A stretch of DNA of 5,235 nt, from NCBI GenBank assembly GCA_021784265.1, contig JAJXTA010000279.1, forward strand, positions 1-5,235. The letters are read 5' to 3'. Position 1 is the stretch's first letter. Each line of letters starts with the position of its first letter. The translations under genes were made by a program, and so were the position numbers. Source of the stretch: a bacterium. Lineage in GTDB: Bacteria > Verrucomicrobiota > Verrucomicrobiia > Limisphaerales > J093. The notes below the pieces were generated by a model. It ran no database searches. It saw only the letters and a list, made by a program, of their open reading frames with translations, and was not told the DNA's origin. Shown piece after piece: positions 1-5,066 of the stretch.

Positions 1-100
1 ATCTGCACCCGTAGAGGTTGGTGAAGCCGTAGATGCGGACGCCCCGGCCCAGCTTGACGTCCGGGGCGATCTGCTGATGGGTAGGAGCCGGGGTGCTCAT
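1..100 (-). CDS. Hexapeptide-repeat (left-handed beta-helix) acyltransferase, N-terminal fragment
   Basis: Only the first 33 codons are present; the gene continues past the left edge. The frame is open from the ATG at 98-100. The peptide begins MSTPAPTHQQIAPDVKLGRG and continues with VRIYGFTNLYGCR. The pattern of a small hydrophobic residue every sixth position (I-A-P-D-V-K-L-G-R-G-V-R-I) is the start of a left-handed beta-helix acyltransferase. In this family, enzymes such as WlbB/WbpD N-acetylate a 3-amino-hexuronic acid on UDP using acetyl-CoA, and they commonly follow a Gfo/Idh/MocA dehydrogenase. Here the start codon overlaps the stop of such a dehydrogenase (ATGA, 97-100), and no Shine-Dalgarno is visible upstream, so translation is probably coupled. 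The fold call is fairly secure. The substrate is inferred from the neighbour only; a serine or sugar O-acetyltransferase cannot be excluded from 33 residues. Confidence 0.72.
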   Translation of the reverse strand, partial: MSTPAPTHQQIAPDVKLGRGVRIYGFTNLYGCR

Positions 101-1191
101 GCGCCGACGAGTTCGGGCCGCCGCGCCTGATAGGGCTTGGTGAGCGGCGGGGCCTCGAGGATCACCTTCTCGCCGGTCAGCGGCACCGCCGCCCCGTGCT
201 GCTTCAGTGACGCCGACGAGGCCTCCAGAATCTTCACCAGGTTCAACCCCTGGACACCGTCGCTGAGCGGTTGCCGGCCTTCCTGGATGCAATCCAGAAA
301 ATGCTGGCACTCGATTTTCAGCGGTTCCTCCTGCTTGACGTAAGGCGAGTAGATGTCGCCGTAATGGTAGGCATATTGGAACTCGGCAAACGTGTCGTAG
401 TGCGGCGGCACCTCAACGCGCGCGTCATAAATCCGGATCTTCTCCAACGGCGCCACGTCGTCGTACACGATCATCCGGCGGCTGCCCACGATCGTCATCT
501 CCCGAACCTTGCGCGGGTCCAGCCAACTGTTCTGGATGCAGGCGCAACGCTCCTTGCGGAAGGTCAGGTGCATCGTGGTTACGTCTTCGATCCCCGGGGT
601 GACATGGGCGTTGCCCGAGCAGCTCACCCGCAACGGCTCCTCATCCATGATGTAGAGGATGATCGAAATATCGTGCGGGGCGAGGTCCCACGCCACGTTG
701 ATGTCCTTCTGGAACAACCCGAGGTTCAGACGCCGCGAACTGATGTAGCGGATCTCCCCGATATCCCCGGCATCCACGATCTGCTTGATCCGGCGGACCG
801 CCGCCGAATACAGGAAGGTGTGGCCGATCATCAAGACGAGCCCCTGCCGCCGCGCCAACTCGATCAACTCCTCGCACTCCGCCGACGAGGCCGCCATCGG
901 CTTCTCGATCATTGTGTGCTTGCCCGCCTGCAGACTGGCTTTGGCCATGGCGTAGTGGTGGCGGACCGAGGTGGCGATCACCACCGCGTCCAATCCCGCG
1001 CCGTTGAGCATGTGGTCGAAGTCCAACGCCCCTTCCACCTCCGGATACAGGGTCTTGAGGTGTTGCAGACGCCGCTCGTCCACGTCGCACATCATCTGCA
1101 TCTCGCAGGCGGAGAGGCTCCGGAAGTTCCGGATGAGGTTGGGCCCCCAATACCCGCAACCGACAATCCCGACTTTTACTGGGCTCTTCAT
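97..1191 (-). CDS. Gfo/Idh/MocA family NAD(P)-dependent sugar oxidoreductase (WlbA/WbpB-like)
   Basis: A 364-residue cytoplasmic dehydrogenase of typical family length. The N-terminal Rossmann fold starts at residue 5 (VKVGIVGCGYWG), with the dinucleotide-binding glycines at G11, G13 and G16. The family signature EKPMA is at residues 96-100; its lysine (K97) is the conserved active-site lysine. GHTFLY follows at 123-128, and WDLAPHDISI at 168-177 supplies the D169-x-x-x-H173 pair usual at the catalytic site. The C-terminal alpha/beta domain runs to about residue 330. Within the family, the closest functional idea is oxidation of C3 of a UDP-N-acetylhexosaminuronic acid (WlbA/WbpB), ahead of transamination and acetylation. 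The acyltransferase directly downstream and sugar transferase directly upstream support a polysaccharide-precursor role. The ATG at 1189-1191 is preceded by a good AAAGGA at 1198-1203. The family is certain; the exact sugar is inference, and no aminotransferase is visible in this window. Confidence 0.93.
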   Translation of the reverse strand: MKSPVKVGIVGCGYWGPNLIRNFRSLSACEMQMMCDVDERRLQHLKTLYPEVEGALDFDHMLNGAGLDAVVIATSVRHHYAMAKASLQAGKHTMIEKPMAASSAECEELIELARRQGLVLMIGHTFLYSAAVRRIKQIVDAGDIGEIRYISSRRLNLGLFQKDINVAWDLAPHDISIILYIMDEEPLRVSCSGNAHVTPGIEDVTTMHLTFRKERCACIQNSWLDPRKVREMTIVGSRRMIVYDDVAPLEKIRIYDARVEVPPHYDTFAEFQYAYHYGDIYSPYVKQEEPLKIECQHFLDCIQEGRQPLSDGVQGLNLVKILEASSASLKQHGAAVPLTGEKVILEAPPLTKPYQARRPELVGA

Positions 1192-1197
1192 CTTTGG

Positions 1198-1203
1198 TCC
1201 TTT
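1198..1203 (-). promoter_or_regulatory. Shine-Dalgarno site of the oxidoreductase gene
   Basis: On the minus strand AAAGGA lies six bases before the ATG at 1189-1191, inside the 47-bp gap after the sugar transferase stop. It is the clearest ribosome binding site in the window. The acyltransferase and the three lipoprotein genes have no comparable site, so the oxidoreductase probably re-initiates independently within the operon. Confidence 0.7.
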
Positions 1204-1238
1204 CTTACTAGGCGGACATGGTTATGGCAGGCTGAATC

Positions 1239-2117
1239 CTAAGAGTGATCCGCGGGGTGATGCAGGGCCGGAAGCGCGTGCGGCGGCGGCACTTCAACCG
1301 CGGGGCGACGCCGCGCCTTTGCTTCGCGGACCTGCTCGAGCAACGTGCGGAACGTCTTGGCCATGATCACCGCATCGACAAACGGTGACTTGTGGCGCGC
1401 GTAGAAAATATCCAGGGCGATCATCTGGCGAAAAGTGGTCTTGTTCTTGCCGGTGACCTGCCAGAGGCCCGTCAGCCCCGGCAGCGTGTTAAAACGCTCC
1501 TTTTGCCAGGGCAAATAGTTCTCAAACTCGTACGGCGTGCACGGGCGCGGGCCCACCAGGCTCATCTGCCCGCGCACCACGTTGATGAGCTGCGGCAGCT
1601 CATCCAACCCGCTGGCTCGAAGCCAAGCGCCAAAAGGAATCAGTCGGGGGTCTCCGGCGGCGTCGATCTTCGTCATGGGCCGGTCCGAGTGCATCAGAGT
1701 CCGGAGGTGGTCCTGGTGTACGCCGGTGTCGGCGTTGTGCCGCATCGTGCGGAACTTGTAGCAGCGGAACAACTTCCCACCTAAACCCACGCGCTCCTGC
1801 CGAAAAAAGACCGGTCCGTGCGACACGACCTTGATCACCGCGGCAATCAACGCCATCAGCGGCAGCAGGCCCGGCAGCAGCACCAAGATGCATGCCAAGT
1901 CCAGGGCCCGCTTCCAAACCGGCGCCTCCGCCAAAGAGGGTTCGCTGCCGCCGTCCGCCTGGTGCTCGTCCAGGCACTCCAACAACGTGGGACAGCCCGC
2001 GGCCAACCACCGCGGGCACGCGGCGTCCGCCCCCCCGCGCCAAGCGTCCACCCACCGCCGCACCCAGCCCGGCTGAGGGCACGCCCCCTCCGGGCGCGCT
2101 CCTGATCGGACGCTCAT
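1239..2117 (-). CDS. Monotopic polyprenyl-phosphate sugar-1-phosphate transferase (bacterial sugar transferase family)
   Basis: This enzyme transfers a sugar-1-phosphate from a nucleotide sugar to undecaprenyl phosphate at the cytoplasmic face of the inner membrane, the first step of lipid-linked polysaccharide assembly. Numbered from the chosen start (292 aa): residues 1-65 are a soluble family-specific leader; VWKRALDL at 67-74 opens the catalytic domain; a hydrophobic reentrant helix covers about 72-97; GPVFFRQERVG is at 101-111 and KFRTM at 121-125. The catalytic Asp-Glu dyad is D172-E173 in SGLDELPQL, with GPRP at 189-192 and PGLTGLWQVTGKN at 213-225. The four-helix membrane domain of WbaP is absent, so it is a small PglC/WecP-like form. 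The tail (263-292) is basic and proline-rich. Start choice: the ATG at 2115-2117 has AAGG at 2123-2126 with a 5-base spacer. An ATG at 2130-2132 and a TTG at 2178-2180 (313 aa) are in frame but have weaker or no Shine-Dalgarno sites. It is likely operonic with the oxidoreductase. Confidence 0.93.
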   Translation of the reverse strand: MSVRSGARPEGACPQPGWVRRWVDAWRGGADAACPRWLAAGCPTLLECLDEHQADGGSEPSLAEAPVWKRALDLACILVLLPGLLPLMALIAAVIKVVSHGPVFFRQERVGLGGKLFRCYKFRTMRHNADTGVHQDHLRTLMHSDRPMTKIDAAGDPRLIPFGAWLRASGLDELPQLINVVRGQMSLVGPRPCTPYEFENYLPWQKERFNTLPGLTGLWQVTGKNKTTFRQMIALDIFYARHKSPFVDAVIMAKTFRTLLEQVREAKARRRPAVEVPPPHALPALHHPADHS

Positions 2118-2362
2118 CCCGCCCTTCGCCATCAACGTGGCGGTCTCTGGTTCACTCTGGTTTTCCACGGCACACTGCAACTAGTTCGTCGTCAGTTTGA
2201 TCCGACATTTCGTCTCTATTTCCATCGCCCGCCCAGCCGGCCCTCGCTCACTCTAACCCGCCCCGGTGACGGGTGCGTTGACTGCGGGTCACAATCCAGT
2301 AAACCCGCAAGGGCTTCATGGCCACCCACTGGAGTCGAGCGCCGCTTGCCCACCGGCCCGCC
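2118..2362. other. Gap between the ribbon-helix-helix gene and the sugar transferase; leader of the polysaccharide operon
   Basis: About 245 bp without a convincing gene. It must hold either read-through from the ribbon-helix-helix gene or the promoter of the polysaccharide operon, but I see no clear -10/-35 pair. A 6-bp inverted repeat (TCCAGT at 2295-2300, ACTGGA at 2328-2333) and a 7-bp imperfect stem (2256-2262 with 2268-2274, loop CCGGT) are present. Neither is followed by a T-run on either strand, so neither is a convincing terminator. An 18-codon reading frame on the minus strand (ATG at 2205-2207, TGA at 2151-2153) overlaps the upstream TTG candidate start of the transferase in another frame. 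It may be a leader peptide or chance. Confidence 0.5.
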
Positions 2363-2575
2363 TCACGCCTTCTGTCGCTCCGGGCTCCCAGTCGGCTGAT
2401 CCGCAGCCTTGTTGAGCATCGCCCCCACTTCTTTGCGGAGCAGGTCCTGCTCCAGTAGGTAGCTCACATGCTGGGAGAAAGTGCGGAACGAGAGGGCCGC
2501 CTGAATCTTGGCCCGCTCGAGGAGCGATTGCGGAATCGAAATGGATGTGGTGGTGAGATTTCGATCAGTGCTCAT
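2363..2575 (-). CDS. Small ribbon-helix-helix (CopG/Arc-like) DNA-binding protein
   Basis: A 70-residue protein with the ribbon-helix-helix layout. The short beta strand TTTSISIP is at residues 8-15, where alternating residues would contact DNA. Helix A follows (about 16-30, QSLLERAKIQAALSF), then a turn, then helix B (about 33-48, FSQHVSYLLEQDLL), and a polar unstructured tail. Family members are dimeric repressors or antitoxins that bind short repeats, often in their own promoter. No toxin-like gene lies beside it: the downstream neighbour is the sugar transferase 245 bp away, and upstream is a long intergenic region. It is therefore an orphan regulator rather than a recognisable toxin-antitoxin pair. 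The ATG at 2573-2575 is forced by an in-frame TGA two codons upstream. The only Shine-Dalgarno-like sequence (GAGG) is one base from the ATG, too close to work well. A near-consensus sigma-54 promoter lies just upstream. The fold is likely; the target is unknown. Confidence 0.8.
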   Translation of the reverse strand: MSTDRNLTTTSISIPQSLLERAKIQAALSFRTFSQHVSYLLEQDLLRKEVGAMLNKAADQPTGSPERQKA

Positions 2576-2612
2576 ACCTCAAGGTCGTCATATTTAAGTC
2601 GCACAAGCCTTA

Positions 2613-2628
2613 AGCAGCGGCCGTGCCA
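2613..2628 (-). promoter_or_regulatory. Candidate sigma-54 (RpoN) -24/-12 promoter of the ribbon-helix-helix gene
   Basis: The minus strand reads TGGCACGGCCGCTGCT. Against the established consensus TGGCACR-N4-TTGCW, only one constrained position differs (C for the first T of TTGC). The invariant GG (2627-2626) and GC (2615-2614) have the required 12-base step. Counting from the GC, transcription would start near 2602, giving a leader of about 27 bases before the ATG at 2575. Orientation and distance both fit the ribbon-helix-helix gene. No rpoN or enhancer-binding-protein gene is visible in the window, so use by sigma-54 is inferred from the motif alone. Confidence 0.5.
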
Positions 2629-2710
2629 GGATAATGCGGGTTGCTGTAACATGCTTGAAATCAGCAGACTATGGGTGAATAACTCGGTGACAATGGGGTT
2701 AACAACCTAC

Positions 2711-2762
2711 AAATGCATTGCAATTGAAAATCAAGTTGATCATCGGCATTGCAAATGCATTT
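2711..2762. repeat. AT-rich imperfect inverted repeat with paired half-sites, candidate regulator-binding site
   Basis: The left arm AAATGCATTGCAAT (2711-2724) and right arm ATTGCAAATGCATTT (2748-2762) are reverse complements apart from one extra base in the right arm. The nonamer GCATTGCAA also occurs as a direct repeat at 2715-2723 and 2746-2754, exactly 31 bp apart or about three helical turns. ATTGCAAT (2717-2724), CAATTG (2721-2726) and TGATCA (2737-2742) are small perfect palindromes inside it. It is much more AT-rich than the surroundings and lies about 110-160 bp upstream of the predicted sigma-54 start. That is where enhancer-binding proteins normally bind. It could alternatively be an operator for the ribbon-helix-helix protein or another regulator. 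The repeat is directly visible; its role is inference. Confidence 0.6.
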
Positions 2763-2994
2763 CGACGACCCAACTAACCTGCTCGCTCCTTCCTCCACCC
2801 GCCGCCACACTCCCGGCCCACTGTCCATCCCTCACCCAGGTTTCGACCACCGGCACCACGCCCGTCGCCTCCATCGTCTCCACCCCCGTGCATCCGAGCG
2901 GACGCTTGCCCACGGGGCCGGATCTGGTAACGTGGCGCAGCGATCCGACCGGACCGGTGAAAGACCGGGCTACTTGGGCGTGTCTTCTCCCGGC

Positions 2995-3026
2995 GATTCG
3001 CGCCTCCGCGGAGTGAATCCGCGAAT
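2995..3026. repeat. Compound inverted repeat with mutually exclusive stems
   Basis: ATTCGCG (2996-3002) can pair with CGCGAAT (3020-3026). Alternatively GATTC (2995-2999) can pair with GAATC (3015-3019) around the perfect 10-bp palindrome CTCCGCGGAG (3004-3013). No T-run follows on either strand, so it is not a simple intrinsic terminator. It lies upstream of the only -10-like element of the lipoprotein operon and could be an operator. Function unknown. Confidence 0.4.
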
Positions 3027-3136
3027 TAAGCCGATAAACTGGGAACCGGTCAGCGCTGAATAGAATAGAAATCTAGATGGTCCAACCGACCAGAGCGAGC
3101 GCATGAAAAGGGTGTTCATCCTGAGTGAAACCATCG

Positions 3137-3158
3137 GCTCCGCCTCGAAGGCGGAAGC
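3137..3158. repeat. Short strong hairpin in the presumed leader of the lipoprotein operon
   Basis: TCCGCCT (3139-3145) and AGGCGGA (3149-3155) form a perfect 7-bp stem with a 3-base CGA loop. Two further GC pairs (3137-3138 with 3157-3158) extend it past a bulged A. It sits about 90 bases before the LpoB-like start codon. There is no T-tract on either side, so a terminator is unlikely; a leader RNA structure is possible. Confidence 0.4.
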
Positions 3159-3247
3159 GCCGCTGCTCCCACCGGTTCCCCGATCCGGGTATGCGCCCGC
3201 AGTTCCGTAACAAGCGCCTCGTCCTCCCCGTCTGAATCACCACGAAT

Positions 3248-3883
3248 ATGCACCTCCCATTTCGCAAAGCCTTGGCCCCGTCGATTCTAGCCATCCTGGC
3301 GGTCGGGCTGCCAGGGTGCGCCTCCTACGGCGTGAAGAACCCCTCCGGCGTGCCCGTGACCGAGATGCGGGCTGATGAGCGTGGCTTCGTCGCTGGCACT
3401 GGCATCGAGTCCCAAGACCTGGTGGCCGTGACGGACAAAATGTCGCGGAGCATCCTGGCGATTCCCCAAATCGCCAACGCCCAAGGCACGCCCCGCATCG
3501 TCCTGGATCCGGTCAACAACGAGACCCGGTTCCCGATCAACAAGGACATGTTCCTCGACCGGATCCGGATCGCCTTGAACACCAAGGCACGCGGCAAGGT
3601 GCTGTTCTTAGCGCGTGGCCACATGGCGGTGCTCGAACACGAGCGCGAGTTGAAGCAGAGCGGCCAAGTGACCAGCACCACCAACCCCAACGTCGTCGAG
3701 TTTAAGGGCGCCGATTACTTCCTGACCGGCAAGCTCGAGGGCTTGACCACCCGCACGGCCCAAGGGACCAGCGACTACATCCTCTACAGCTTCGAACTCA
3801 TCGACGCCCGCACCAGCGACATCGTCTGGGAAGACAGCGCCGAAATCAAGAAGCAGGGGTTGGACGACGCCTCCTACCGCTAA
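3248..3883 (+). CDS. LpoB-like outer-membrane lipoprotein, penicillin-binding protein activator family
   Basis: A 211-residue lipoprotein, close to the length of E. coli LpoB (about 213). Residues 1-23 are a lipoprotein signal peptide with basic R6-K7, a hydrophobic core, and the lipobox L-P-G-C ending at C24. Residue +2 is alanine, so no inner-membrane retention signal is present and the outer membrane is expected. The mature part has the LpoB-type alternation of strand and helix: VTDKMSRSIL (61-70), PRIVLDPVNNET (82-93), a helix around 98-111, ADYFLTGKLEG (155-165), and YSFELIDARTSDIVWED (180-196). In E. coli LpoB crosses the periplasm to stimulate the glycan-polymerising PBP1B. The PBP partner here is not in the window. 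An in-frame TGA at 3233-3235, five codons upstream, makes the ATG at 3248 the only sensible start; no Shine-Dalgarno is seen. The stop overlaps the next start by one base (TAATG, 3881-3885), so translation is coupled. Confidence 0.85.
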   Translation: MHLPFRKALAPSILAILAVGLPGCASYGVKNPSGVPVTEMRADERGFVAGTGIESQDLVAVTDKMSRSILAIPQIANAQGTPRIVLDPVNNETRFPINKDMFLDRIRIALNTKARGKVLFLARGHMAVLEHERELKQSGQVTSTTNPNVVEFKGADYFLTGKLEGLTTRTAQGTSDYILYSFELIDARTSDIVWEDSAEIKKQGLDDASYR

Positions 3884-5049
3884 TGAGACTATGGCTGGTT
3901 TGGGGCAGCCTCGGCGCGTGCGTCCTCCTCAGCGGGTGCGCCACCACCGAACGGATGGCGGACTGGCCGCGCACGGGCGATCCCTTGATCGATGGTCAGA
4001 CCGCCATCGCCCATGCCCCGGCCCGGGACAAGCCGCTCTGGGAAGACCGCACGGCGGCGGTGGCGATGCGCCGCGGCCAGTACGACTTGGCCAAATCCCT
4101 GCTCGACGACGTCCTCCTGACCATCGGCGGCATCAGCGCCAAGGATCCCAACGCCCGGAAAGCCCGCAGCCTCTTTCACGGCGAGGCCCGCAAGACCTTC
4201 CACGGTGAACCCTACGAGCGCGTCATGGCCTATTACTACCGCGGCATTCTTTACTGGATGGACGGCCAACCCGACAACGCTCGCGCCTGCTTCCGCAGCG
4301 GCGAGATCGAGGACAGCGACACCGAGAACCGGCGCTACGCCGGCGACTACGCCTTGCTCGACTACCTGGACGGCTTCGCCACCGCCAAGCTCGGCGGCGA
4401 CGGCTCCGACGCCTTCAACCGCGCCCAGCGCGAGGCACGCCTCACCCGCTTTCCGCCTTATGACCCGCGCGCCAATGTCCTGGTCTTCGCCGAATACGGC
4501 AACGGCCCGACTAAGTTCGCCACCGGCGAGTACATGGAGCAGCTCCGCTTCCAGCCCGGGGTCTCCCCCGACCATGCGGCGCTCCTGCGTGTCGATCACC
4601 AGGTCGCCCGCCTGGATCCTTACGACGACCTCAACTTCCAGGCCGTCACCCGGGGCGGCCGAGTGATGGATTACATCCTCGGACGCAAAGCGGTCTTCAA
4701 GTCCACCACGGACACGGCGGGAACCGTGGCCTTGATCGGCGGGGCCGGTCTGGCCCTCACCGGCAACCGCGAGGCGGAGGAGGCCGGCCTGGGCTTGATC
4801 GCCGCCGGTCTCATTAGCAAAGGCCTGTCCGCCCTCACCACGCCCGCGGCCGATGTCCGCGCCTGGAACAACTTGCCCGAGTATTTGAGCTTTGCCGCGG
4901 TGCGCCTCCCCGCGGGCCAGTACACCGCCACCGTCGAGTTCCTGGCCTCCAGCGCGAGCACCACTGCCAGCTTCTCCAAGACGATTACCATCACCGTCAC
5001 CGACCCTGCGCGGGACACCGTGGTCTTCGTCAGCGACAAGAACCAATAA
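3883..5049 (+). CDS. Outer-membrane lipoprotein, COG3014-like, with TPR-like segment (function unknown)
   Basis: A 388-residue lipoprotein translated from an ATG sharing one base with the preceding stop. The signal peptide covers residues 1-18, with lipobox L-S-G-C at C19 and alanine at +2. Residues about 50-170 are helical and TPR-like: AMRRGQYDLAKSLLDDVL (61-78) and YYYRGILYWMDGQPDNARAC (117-136). A middle alpha/beta part includes VFAEYGNGPTKF (201-212). Residues about 278-318 form a glycine-rich hydrophobic hairpin (TVALIGGAGLALTG, then GLGLIAAGLISKGLSAL) with charged residues between its arms. The C-terminal part (about 325-388) is beta-rich (AAVRLPAGQYTATVEFLA, then threonine/valine-rich strands). 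I place it in the COG3014-like group of lipoproteins encoded beside LpoB; this is from memory of the family and its context, not a search. A role with LpoB in the envelope is inference; no enzymatic motif is seen. Confidence 0.75.
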   Translation: MRLWLVWGSLGACVLLSGCATTERMADWPRTGDPLIDGQTAIAHAPARDKPLWEDRTAAVAMRRGQYDLAKSLLDDVLLTIGGISAKDPNARKARSLFHGEARKTFHGEPYERVMAYYYRGILYWMDGQPDNARACFRSGEIEDSDTENRRYAGDYALLDYLDGFATAKLGGDGSDAFNRAQREARLTRFPPYDPRANVLVFAEYGNGPTKFATGEYMEQLRFQPGVSPDHAALLRVDHQVARLDPYDDLNFQAVTRGGRVMDYILGRKAVFKSTTDTAGTVALIGGAGLALTGNREAEEAGLGLIAAGLISKGLSALTTPAADVRAWNNLPEYLSFAAVRLPAGQYTATVEFLASSASTTASFSKTITITVTDPARDTVVFVSDKNQ

Positions 5050-5066
5050 ACCTGCTCCTTTGCCCT

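Larger units (their letters stand above)
2576..3247. other. Divergent intergenic region between the polysaccharide/regulator side and the lipoprotein operon
   Basis: This 672-bp stretch separates the leftward and rightward genes. From 2576 to about 2770 it is comparatively AT-rich and holds the candidate sigma-54 promoter and the inverted repeat. From about 2770 to 3247 it is GC-rich with hairpins and palindromes (2995-3026, 3050-3059, 3137-3158). No reading frame here has a recognisable domain or ribosome binding site. A TAGAAT at 3061-3066 could be a -10 element for the rightward lipoprotein operon, giving a leader of about 175 bases, but no good -35 precedes it. Confidence 0.6.

Noticed and set aside
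301..320. TGGCAC sequence on the plus strand as another sigma-54 promoter
   Set aside because: It lies inside the oxidoreductase gene, and no GC element occurs at the required -12 position.
271..1242. 323-codon open frame on the plus strand opposite the oxidoreductase
   Set aside because: The minus strand carries a complete Gfo/Idh/MocA enzyme with all motifs. The plus-strand product is arginine/histidine-rich with no recognisable feature.
2256..2274. Possible intrinsic terminator before the sugar transferase
   Set aside because: The stem is only 7 bp with a mismatch and no T-run follows on either strand.
2363..2575. Toxin-antitoxin module
   Set aside because: The ribbon-helix-helix protein could be an antitoxin by fold, but neither flank encodes a RelE/ParE, PIN or other toxin-sized partner.
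2749..3063. Possible small plus-strand genes in the intergenic region (frames ending near 3016 and 3063)
   Set aside because: The composition is proline/arginine/histidine-rich, there is no ribosome binding site and no domain. One frame runs antisense through the ribbon-helix-helix gene. GC-rich codon endings are explained by base composition.
3889..5046. Long open frame (about 385 codons) on the minus strand opposite the second lipoprotein gene
   Set aside because: It is a shadow of a GC-rich gene: its protein is low-complexity glycine/alanine/valine with no domain, whereas the plus-strand frame has a signal peptide, lipobox and coupled start.
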